DNA of 21,551 bases from contig CAKRNW010000028.1 of assembly GCA_934371505.1 (NCBI GenBank), positions 1 to 21,551 on the forward strand. Direction: 5' to 3'. The translations under genes were made by a program, and so were the position numbers. Below are positions 1 through 6,204 of this stretch, piece after piece (within the stretch, counting starts at the first letter, position 1; each line of letters begins with the position of its first letter). The notes beneath the pieces are model-generated. The model did no database searches and had not been told where the DNA came from. It saw only the letters and a program-made list of their open reading frames with translations. Origin of the DNA: an uncultured Lachnospiraceae bacterium (lineage in GTDB: Bacteria > Bacillota > Clostridia > Lachnospirales > Lachnospiraceae).

Positions 1-12
1 AATTTGGAAGGT

Positions 13-981
13 TTATGCTATATATTTTCGATGGGATGTTTTTACATTATTTTGGTTCACAATCGCATATTGCATAGTCGTATCTATCTGGGAATGTCCC
101 AGAATTTTCTGTACTTGCTCTATTGGCATACCCTTGTCAATCGCCCTTGTTGCCATGGTTCGCCGGAATTTATGTGGATGAATCTTGTCCATTTGCAATT
201 TTCTGCCCAACTCCCGGACTCTTATCTCCACACCACTGATTTTTAATCGTTCATACGGTGCATCCAATGTTATAAACAATACAGGGTTATTGTCCTGACG
301 ACCTTCTATGTAATTTTGTAAATGAAGTTTTGCTTTTGCATCAAGATAAACCTTGCGCTCTTTATCTCCTTTTCCGTAAACGACACATTCTCTTTCTTCG
401 AAATTGATGTCCGAAATGTTCAACCCCACTAATTCCCCTACACGAATTCCTGTGGAATACAACAAATCAATCATCGCCAAATCACGGACACACTTACAGT
501 TATCGCGCAGTCTCTCAATCATTTCATCCGAAATAATTTCCTTCACGGGCTGTTTTGTTTTGATTTTATGTATCCGTTTCATAGGACTCTTTAAAATATA
601 GTCTTCCTCCTCCAGCCAAGAGAAAAAACTGGAAATATTTCTTCTGACATTATCTACCGTCACTTTACTGCAATTATTACGCTGTTGATATTCCGCTAGG
701 TAACCTCTAATCTCATCGGTTGTCATTTTTCGGACGGGAACTGTTACGAATGAAAGAAGTTGACTGACTGTCAGATTGTAATATTGTAAGGTTCGTTCAG
801 AACAACCTTCAATCCGTTTCGCATCGATAAACATTTTTAAATAGTTTTCATTGGGAATCTGTTCTTTCTTAGGCTCGTCCTCTGATATGTTTTTAATCAG
901 CACCTCTTGCAATTTCTTCATCTGGGCAATACTCAAGTAGTCTGCCATTTCATTTAAAATACTAACCAATTTTTCATCCAT
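13..981 (-). CDS. Tyrosine recombinase / site-specific integrase (XerC/D-like)
   Basis: Site-specific DNA recombinase of the tyrosine (phage integrase) family, 322 residues. An N-terminal SAM-like core-binding domain covers about residues 45-130 and the catalytic domain about 148-318. The full catalytic set is visible: R180 in GIRVGEL, K204 in GKGDKER, H270 and R273 in HPHKFRRT, H296 in LGHSQ and the nucleophile Y305 in TTMQYA. The enzyme should therefore be active. An upstream ATG at 1020 is in frame, but I chose ATG 981 because GGGAGGAG lies about 8 nt before it and the longer version has no ribosome site. It lies 59 nt downstream of the DUF3990 pair on the same strand, with a long hairpin between. 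Its target (element excision, inversion or dimer resolution) cannot be told from the window; no relaxase, excisionase or phage genes are nearby. Confidence 0.93.
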   Translation of the reverse strand: MDEKLVSILNEMADYLSIAQMKKLQEVLIKNISEDEPKKEQIPNENYLKMFIDAKRIEGCSERTLQYYNLTVSQLLSFVTVPVRKMTTDEIRGYLAEYQQRNNCSKVTVDNVRRNISSFFSWLEEEDYILKSPMKRIHKIKTKQPVKEIISDEMIERLRDNCKCVRDLAMIDLLYSTGIRVGELVGLNISDINFEERECVVYGKGDKERKVYLDAKAKLHLQNYIEGRQDNNPVLFITLDAPYERLKISGVEIRVRELGRKLQMDKIHPHKFRRTMATRAIDKGMPIEQVQKILGHSQIDTTMQYAIVNQNNVKTSHRKYIA

Positions 982-1023
982 GCTGGTACTCCTCCCTCTG
1001 TGTACCAACATTTTGCCCAATAA

Positions 1024-1065
1024 CTCTATAGAAAATCAAGTTAAAGAACTTTATTTTCTATATAG
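1024..1065. repeat. Near-perfect AT-rich inverted repeat between DUF3990 pair and recombinase
   Basis: The left arm TATAGAAAAT (1027-1036) pairs perfectly with ATTTTCTATA (1053-1062). After one C/T mismatch, AAGTT (1038-1042) pairs with AACTT (1047-1051) around the 4-nt loop AAAG. Two further outer pairs (1024-1025 with 1064-1065) follow one mismatch. The stop codon of the 153-residue gene (1041-1043) sits at the apex. No T-run follows on either strand, so it does not look like an intrinsic terminator. It could be a recombinase or regulator binding site, or an RNA hairpin separating the two cistrons. Function is unknown. Confidence 0.75.
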
Positions 1066-1502
1066 CACTCAAATAAATAAGACGGATTTTCATAATAGAG
1101 ACTGCTGTTATAATCATCTATTTTTTCGCTGAGAAAAGAATTATATACTTTTATCAGTGCCTCTATCACACCAATTTTTTCCTGCTGTGATACTTGTTTA
1201 ATCAAACGCTTGTATACTTTTGCAATGTCCCAGTGAGAAGGTATGGAATACCGGCACTCTGCCACATTATCGAAAACTCCTGTTTTAATCTCTGTTTCCT
1301 TTATAAAGTCCTCACATACCCGGTCTATATTGTCACAGTGGTAAACATCTGCCAACTCGTAGATTTTTTGCAATCTCTCTTTACCAAGCCAGTTTACAAT
1401 ATCCTTCCTCTTATTCTTTGTCTTTCTAGCGATATAATCAATCAGCCCACAAGTATAAAATAAATCATTGTCTTTGGGATTTTCCCGTCCCTCTCCTATC
1501 AT
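1041..1502 (-). CDS. Unrecognised DUF3990-partner protein, 153 aa
   Basis: I do not recognise a named family with certainty. It is a soluble, charged 153-residue protein with no signal peptide or membrane segment. The first 65 residues look helical, with motifs CGLIDYIARKTKN, IVNWLGKERLQKIYELADVYHC and RVCEDFI. The middle contains YSIPSHWDIAKVYKRLI. I recall similar small proteins beside DUF3990 genes in Clostridia, and the N-terminal part faintly resembles the DUF3791 partner family; both are memory-based impressions. Its ATG overlaps the DUF3990 stop codon as ATGA (1499-1502), so the two are very probably translationally coupled. The arrangement suggests an antitoxin, immunity or accessory partner, but nothing in the sequence proves that. 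Confidence 0.8.
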   Translation of the reverse strand: MIGEGRENPKDNDLFYTCGLIDYIARKTKNKRKDIVNWLGKERLQKIYELADVYHCDNIDRVCEDFIKETEIKTGVFDNVAECRYSIPSHWDIAKVYKRLIKQVSQQEKIGVIEALIKVYNSFLSEKIDDYNSSLYYENPSYLFECYIENKVL

Positions 1503-1966
1503 TGTGTCGTTACCCCCTCATAACCCCTATACGTTAAACATTCTAATGCTGTCTCCGTACCAAAAGTGATTTGATGCGTAGGGTATTTGAATTTGGCTAA
1601 TACCCAGAACTGCTCCCTTGTAATCGTTCCATCCATGTAATCAGAAACATAGTTATATATCTGGTCATCTGCCATTGCGCCGATTACAATGTCGTAATCG
1701 TGGGATTCTCCACTCCGACACGCAATAATAAAGTCCAGCCATTCATCTGACATGTCCTTAAATTCTTTAATGCAAAGATTTTGTCTAAATTGCACATCAT
1801 AGATAGATACAATCTTTTTATCATAACGTCTTGCCCATCTCTGCGCCTGTTCTTTTATGACGGTGCAATAGAAACCATTTCCGAAGTCTTTTGTATTGCG
1901 CCCTACACGTATTTCCGGCTTTTCAACAGTCATATAACCGCCATGGTAAACTGTCATCATTGCCAT
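1499..1966 (-). CDS. DUF3990 protein, ADP-ribosyltransferase-like
   Basis: A 155-residue protein that I recognise as DUF3990. Family-type motifs are VYHGG (6-10), DFGNGFYCT (27-35), YDIVIGAMADDQIY (91-104) and QITFGTETALECL (132-143). H8, Y33 and E138 are placed as in the H-Y-E triad of ADP-ribosyltransferase folds, so NAD-dependent modification of a target is a reasonable inference but not shown. The frame stays open to 2116, but that extension has no ribosome site and overlaps the opp terminator. ATG 1966 is preceded by AAGGGGGA about 8 nt upstream, so it is the better start. A promoter with an extended -10 lies just upstream. The gene overlaps its 153-residue partner by 4 nt. A toxin-antitoxin or defence role is possible; host-element conflict would fit the adjacent recombinase. 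Confidence 0.85.
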   Translation of the reverse strand: MAMMTVYHGGYMTVEKPEIRVGRNTKDFGNGFYCTVIKEQAQRWARRYDKKIVSIYDVQFRQNLCIKEFKDMSDEWLDFIIACRSGESHDYDIVIGAMADDQIYNYVSDYMDGTITREQFWVLAKFKYPTHQITFGTETALECLTYRGYEGVTTQ

Positions 1967-1997
1967 ACTATTATCCCCCTTGCTTTTACTACTCCCA

Positions 1998-2006
1998 ATT
2001 CTACCA
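1998..2006 (-). promoter_or_regulatory. Putative extended -10 promoter of the DUF3990 pair
   Basis: On the minus strand TGGTAGAAT reads as an extended -10 (TG-n-TAGAAT) about 32 nt before the DUF3990 start codon. No good -35 is seen 16-18 nt upstream, as is common for extended -10 promoters. It lies after the opp terminator, so the pair probably has its own transcript. Confidence 0.4.
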
Positions 2007-2060
2007 TACATTTCCCGTTGATAACATGAAATCTTTTTGTTCTCTAGAAATATATTCCAT

Positions 2061-2112
2061 AAAAACAGCACCCCTTTCGTACACTTCCAACCGTACAAAA
2101 CAGGGATGCTGT
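2061..2112 (-). terminator. Intrinsic terminator of the opp operon
   Basis: On the minus strand the outer arm ACAGCATCCC (2112-2103) pairs with GGGGTGCTGT (2074-2065) with one G-T wobble. An inner arm TTTTGTAC (2100-2093) pairs with GTACGAAA (2082-2075), also with one wobble, around a 10-nt loop. A run of five T (2065-2061) follows the stem. It starts 28 nt after the oppF stop codon and separates the opp operon from the DUF3990 pair. Confidence 0.85.
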
Positions 2113-2139
2113 CCATCTTCCACTCAATTCACTTTTCGC

Positions 2140-3063
2140 TTACACCCACTTCTTCACTTCGTCCTCGTTTGCCAGGATAAAGTGTCCGGGGCGTGCCTCC
2201 ACCCACTTGGGGGGATGGTTTACATAATCGTGCATATCCGGGTCATACACCAGCAGTTCCTTCGTCCGCTCATACTCCGGGTCGGGCATGGGAATAGCGG
2301 AAAGGAGTGCCTTGGTGTAAGGGTGGATGGCATGCTCGATGACTTCCTTCGTCTCTGCCAGTTCCACAATCTTTCCTTTATGCACCACGGCGATTCTGTC
2401 CGTGAAATACTTCATAACCGATAAGTCATGGGCAATAAACACATAAGTGATACCCCGCTTTTTCTGCAAATCCGAAAGCAGATTTAACACCTGGGCACGG
2501 ATGGACACATCCAGTGCGGAAATCGGCTCGTCAGCAATGATACACTCCGGCTCCATGACCAGGGCGCGTGCGATACCGATACGCTGGCGCTGCCCACCGG
2601 AAAATTCGTGAGGGAAACGGCTGGCAAATTCAGGCAGAAGTCCCACATCAGAAAGTGCCTGTACCACCTTCTCCTGCATCTGATCCTCCGTCAAATCGTG
2701 GCGCATGTTCCGCAGCCCCTCGCTGACGATATAGTCTACCTTGGCACGCTCGTTTAAGGATGCCATAGGATCCTGAAAAATCATCTGGATTTCCTGGATG
2801 ACCTTTCTGTCCAGTTCCTTGCTGATTTTGCCGTTGATACGCTCGCCTTTGTAAAGAATCTCGCCACCGGAGGTGGAATGAATCCGCATGATGGCTCGTC
2901 CTATGGTGGTTTTACCGGAACCGGACTCGCCTACGATACCAAAGGTTTCTCCCTTGTATACCTGAAAGTCCACACCTCTCACTGCTTCAAAGGCTTTTCT
3001 GCCTTTTCCGAAGGTGACATGCAGATCCTTGACCTCTAACAACACTTCTCTTTCGGTACTCAT
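2140..3063 (-). CDS. oppF: Oligopeptide ABC transporter ATP-binding protein OppF/DppF
   Basis: Second ATPase of a peptide import ABC transporter (307 aa, cytoplasmic, at the membrane with OppBCD). Walker A GESGSGKT is at 45-52, Q-loop Q97 in FQDPMASLN, signature FSGGQRQR at 154-161, Walker B IIADEP at 175-180 and H-loop H212. The C-terminal tail (about 245-307) is the peptide-transporter extension HPYTKALLSAIP followed by RPGHFILAN. The start overlaps the oppD stop as ATGA (3060-3063) and GGAGGTGA sits about 6 nt upstream. It is the last gene of the operon and a strong terminator follows. Peptide versus other solute cannot be settled from the ATPase alone; the name rests on the whole operon. 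Confidence 0.95.
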   Translation of the reverse strand: MSTEREVLLEVKDLHVTFGKGRKAFEAVRGVDFQVYKGETFGIVGESGSGKTTIGRAIMRIHSTSGGEILYKGERINGKISKELDRKVIQEIQMIFQDPMASLNERAKVDYIVSEGLRNMRHDLTEDQMQEKVVQALSDVGLLPEFASRFPHEFSGGQRQRIGIARALVMEPECIIADEPISALDVSIRAQVLNLLSDLQKKRGITYVFIAHDLSVMKYFTDRIAVVHKGKIVELAETKEVIEHAIHPYTKALLSAIPMPDPEYERTKELLVYDPDMHDYVNHPPKWVEARPGHFILANEDEVKKWV

Positions 3064-4103
3064 GCCATCACCTCCATATGTTTCAGATTTTTAATGGTCT
3101 CCGGCGGCTCCACCTTGGGGGCACGGGGATCTAACAGCCAGGTTTTGGCTTTATGGGTGGGGGACACCTCAAAGAAAGGCGGCTCCTGTACATAGTCAAT
3201 CTTCAAGGCTCTGGGGTTACGGGGTGCAAAAGCATCTCCCACCACCTCTTTGAACAGGTTGGGCGGTGTGCCCTTGATGGTAAAGAGGTCTTCGCCCTTT
3301 TCTCCCAGCTGGGGCAGAGAGGAAAGCAGTGCCCAGGTATAAGGGTGTCTGGGGTCATAAAAGATTTCCTCTGCCTTTCCGATTTCCACGAAATTACCGG
3401 CATACATCACCGCTACCCGGTCTGCGATATTGGCAACCACACCCAGGTCATGGGTGATAAAGATAATTGTAAGCTGATATTTCTCTTTTAATTCTTTTAA
3501 CAGATTGATAATCTGCGCCTGGATGGTCACATCCAGTGCGGTGGTAGGCTCATCGCAAATCAGAACCTTCGGTCTGCAGGCCAGAGCAATGGCGATAACC
3601 ACACGCTGCCGCATACCGCCGGAAAACTCGTGGGGATACTGTTTCACTCTCCGCTCCCCATCCTGGATTCCTACATCCTCCAGATACTGCAGCACCTTCT
3701 GTCCGATGGCTTCCTTGCCCTTGACATCCGGCTGATGCAGGCGGACAGCCTCCGCAATCTGCTCCCCGATGGTCTTTAAGGGATTTAAGGATGTCATGGG
3801 ATCCTGCATGATCATGGCAATCTCGCCGCCGCGGATCTTCCGCCAGTCTTTTTCTTTTTTCAGTTTCGTCAGTTCTTTTCCTTCGTAAAGAATCTCTCCG
3901 GAGGGAATAAAGCCGTTGGCATCCAGAAGTCCCATGAAAGTCTTGGTAAATACGGATTTACCGGAACCGGACTCTCCTACAATAGCAATGCTTTCACCCC
4001 GGTAAATATCCAGGGAAACATCGCGGATGGCATGAAGTACCTTTCCACGCAATGTGAATTTTACGTTTAAGTCCCTGACGGACAAAATTACATCATTTTC
4101 CAT
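3060..4103 (-). CDS. oppD: Oligopeptide ABC transporter ATP-binding protein OppD/DppD
   Basis: First ATPase of the Opp transporter, 347 aa. Walker A GESGSGKS is at 43-50, Q-loop Q100, signature FSGGMRQR at 160-167, Walker B LICDEP at 181-186 and H218. From about residue 250 it has the oligopeptide-transporter C-terminal domain (HPYTWALLSSLPQ, then IKGTPPNL). Where many family members have a four-cysteine motif in that domain, this one reads GDAFAPRNPRALKIDYV with no cysteine at all. I chose ATG 4103 because AGGAGGT lies 9 nt upstream; the GTG at 4112 is directly abutted by that ribosome site. It sits 14 nt after oppC and overlaps oppF by 4 nt. Confidence 0.95.
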   Translation of the reverse strand: MENDVILSVRDLNVKFTLRGKVLHAIRDVSLDIYRGESIAIVGESGSGKSVFTKTFMGLLDANGFIPSGEILYEGKELTKLKKEKDWRKIRGGEIAMIMQDPMTSLNPLKTIGEQIAEAVRLHQPDVKGKEAIGQKVLQYLEDVGIQDGERRVKQYPHEFSGGMRQRVVIAIALACRPKVLICDEPTTALDVTIQAQIINLLKELKEKYQLTIIFITHDLGVVANIADRVAVMYAGNFVEIGKAEEIFYDPRHPYTWALLSSLPQLGEKGEDLFTIKGTPPNLFKEVVGDAFAPRNPRALKIDYVQEPPFFEVSPTHKAKTWLLDPRAPKVEPPETIKNLKHMEVMA

Positions 4104-4117
4104 GGACGGCACACCTC

Positions 4118-5137
4118 CTATCGATGATTTTTCGGGTCTGCTGCATCGGAAAATGCATTACCCACAATGTAGAATGCAATGGTTACAATAGAAGTTACCA
4201 CGGTAGGGAAAATCAGCTGGTAACGCTGGGAGGCGTTCATCATAACAGCTCGTCCATCGTTAATCAGGGTACCCAGACTGGCTGTGGTGGCGGGGAGTCC
4301 CAGACCGATGTAGGTGATAAACACCTCGCTGCCGATGGCTCCGGGAATTGCCAATGCCATACGCAGCATAATAACGGAAATTAAGTAGGGCAACAGATTT
4401 TTCATCACCAGACGGTAAGTGGGGGTACCCAGACAACGGGATACCAGGTTGTAATCTCTGTCGCGGATCACCAAAATCTGGTTTCGCACGAAACGCGCCA
4501 TGCCAATCCATCCTGTCACCGTCATTGCCAGAATCAGGGTTCCTACACTGGGCTTTAATATGTAAGAAACCAGAATCAAAACGATAGTCTGGGGGATGTT
4601 GTCCAGCACGTTATAAAGTTCGGTAAAGAAGAAATCCAATTTCCGCACATAGCCCCAGAGCACACCCATGGTGATTCCCACCACGGCCTCAATCATTGCC
4701 ACGCAGAAACCGATAAACAGGGAGGTTCTGGTTCCTGCCCAGATACGTGCCCATAAGTCCTGTCCAATGTTATTGGTTCCAAACCAGAAGGTGGTGTTGG
4801 GCTGTACATTTCGGAGGGGAATTCCTCTCTTTGCATCGTTGTTGACCACATTAGGGTCGAACTGCCCCGGCAGATAAGGTTGAATAAAAGTAAAGAGAAT
4901 CAAGGCCAGCATGATAATCAACATCACAACCGCACCTTTGTTTTTGAAGAACATGCGAACGGTAGAGCCCCAGTAAGAATAGTTGCTGTAACCGATTTTC
5001 TCGCCTTCCTTTTCATCATAGTCCGCAAAGGAAAAGGCTTCTTCCTGGGTCATGTTGTGTTCACTTAACGCTGCCTTTAATTTTGCCTCGGCAGCCTGTT
5101 CAAGCTCATGGGAAAGATGATCTTGTAAAGAATGCAT
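4118..5137 (-). CDS. oppC: Oligopeptide ABC transporter permease OppC/DppC
   Basis: Inner-membrane permease subunit, 339 aa. A charged N-terminal tail of about 65 residues precedes the first membrane segment (VVMLIIMLALILFTFI). Further segments follow in the binding-protein-dependent transport domain at about 135-330. The EAA-type loop that docks on the ATPases is visible as CLGTPTYRLVMKNLLPYL near residue 230. A periplasm-facing stretch FWFGTNNIGQDLWARIWAGTR is typical of the DppC/OppC clade. The start overlaps the oppB stop as TAATG (5135-5139), and AAAGGAGAG sits about 9 nt upstream. The acidic N-terminal tail is longer than in the E. coli proteins but usual for Bacillota relatives. Confidence 0.94.
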   Translation of the reverse strand: MHSLQDHLSHELEQAAEAKLKAALSEHNMTQEEAFSFADYDEKEGEKIGYSNYSYWGSTVRMFFKNKGAVVMLIIMLALILFTFIQPYLPGQFDPNVVNNDAKRGIPLRNVQPNTTFWFGTNNIGQDLWARIWAGTRTSLFIGFCVAMIEAVVGITMGVLWGYVRKLDFFFTELYNVLDNIPQTIVLILVSYILKPSVGTLILAMTVTGWIGMARFVRNQILVIRDRDYNLVSRCLGTPTYRLVMKNLLPYLISVIMLRMALAIPGAIGSEVFITYIGLGLPATTASLGTLINDGRAVMMNASQRYQLIFPTVVTSIVTIAFYIVGNAFSDAADPKNHR

Positions 5138-6078
5138 TATCGTTTACTCTCCTTTCCGCTCAAGCTGATTCTTGGGTCAAGTACAGTCATAAGAATATCA
5201 CCAAGTAATAATCCAATGATACCAACGGTTGCATAAAGCAGTACAATCGCCTGTACCATGTTGTTGTCATTTCCTTTGATTACAGTTACTAAAAGTCCAC
5301 CCATTCCCGGAATACTATACAGAGATTCCACATAGATGGAACCGATGACGGTATTTAAAAAGGAAGAAGGCAGATACTGCACCATCGGTACAAAGGCATT
5401 CCGGAAAATATGCTTAAACATTATGCCGTTCTCTGATACCCCCTTTGCCTGGGCCAGGCGCACATAGTCTTTGTTGCTCTCGTCCACCATGTAGCGGCGC
5501 AGCCACATGCCATAGTAGGCGATATTTCCCAAGGACATGGAAAACACGGGCAAAATCCAGCTTCTCGGGTTGGACGCATCAAATAACAGGGGAATGTTCA
5601 AAAGTGTGGTTCCGTACATCTGGATAAACAGATAGTACACCGCCGCCGGAACTGCCTGGATAAAGACAATAAAAAGTGTTCCCAGCTTATCAAACCACTT
5701 TCCTTTAAATCTTGCCATCATGGTTCCCAGTGGAATACCCAGAATCAGAGATACCAGAATGGAAAGACATCCCAGTTTGATGGAAACCGGTAATTTATCC
5801 TTCAGAATCGCAGTAACCGGCACATTCACACGATATTTAGTGGATACACCGAAATCACCGTGGAACATATTTTTGAAAAATCTTCCTAACTGAACCGGCA
5901 GAGGATCTAACAATCCCAGTTCCTTTAAGCCGGCCTGGATCTGTGCATCGGTGAGTTTGTCAAAGTTAGAAAAATAGCCCTCGATGGGCATCAGCCGCAT
6001 CAGGCAGAACACAATGCTGATGACTAACACCAGAGTAATCATTGAGCGGCCGATACGTTTCGCAAGGTATTTTGCCAT
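5137..6078 (-). CDS. oppB: Oligopeptide ABC transporter permease OppB/DppB
   Basis: Inner-membrane permease subunit, 313 aa. The first membrane segment is SMITLVLVISIVFCLMRLMP at about 12-31. The DppB-type extracellular region with GDFGVSTKYRVNV follows. The transport domain occupies about 95-305 with several hydrophobic segments, and the EAA loop reads QAKGVSENGIMFKHIFRNAF near residue 209. It pairs with OppC to form the translocation channel. A ribosome site AAGGGA lies about 9 nt before the ATG. It is separated from oppA by 126 nt that hold a stem-loop but no obvious promoter, so it is most likely expressed by readthrough from oppA at a lower level. Confidence 0.94.
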   Translation of the reverse strand: MAKYLAKRIGRSMITLVLVISIVFCLMRLMPIEGYFSNFDKLTDAQIQAGLKELGLLDPLPVQLGRFFKNMFHGDFGVSTKYRVNVPVTAILKDKLPVSIKLGCLSILVSLILGIPLGTMMARFKGKWFDKLGTLFIVFIQAVPAAVYYLFIQMYGTTLLNIPLLFDASNPRSWILPVFSMSLGNIAYYGMWLRRYMVDESNKDYVRLAQAKGVSENGIMFKHIFRNAFVPMVQYLPSSFLNTVIGSIYVESLYSIPGMGGLLVTVIKGNDNNMVQAIVLLYATVGIIGLLLGDILMTVLDPRISLSGKESKR

Positions 6079-6150
6079 AGTTTAGTCCCTTCTTCCTGTC
6101 GTCTCATAAAAACAGAAAACATGTTCTATGCTTATCATAAGACAGGAAAT

Positions 6151-6176
6151 GGCAGGTGGCAGTTACGCCACCCGCC
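6151..6176 (-). promoter_or_regulatory. Stem-loop between oppA and oppB
   Basis: On the minus strand GGCGGGTGGC and GCCACCTGCC pair over 10 positions (one G-U) around the loop GTAACT. The sequence after it in the direction of transcription is ATTTCCTGTC, so a U-run is missing and full termination is unlikely. A hairpin of this kind after the binding-protein gene commonly protects the upstream mRNA and lowers expression of the permease genes. On the plus strand a TGTTTTT follows, so it could stop antisense transcripts. Confidence 0.6.
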
Positions 6177-6204
6177 TGTTTTTCTGTATCTTTTCTTTTG
6201 GGTT

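Noticed and set aside
1967..2116. N-terminal extension of the DUF3990 protein (50 codons)
   Set aside because: It overlaps the opp terminator and its likely promoter, has no ribosome site, and DUF3990 proteins begin near the YHG motif.
1..2116. A whole integrative element or prophage
   Set aside because: Only a recombinase and two small genes are present; no relaxase, replication, capsid or excisionase genes and no paired att repeats could be found. The left edge is cut off, so the question stays open.
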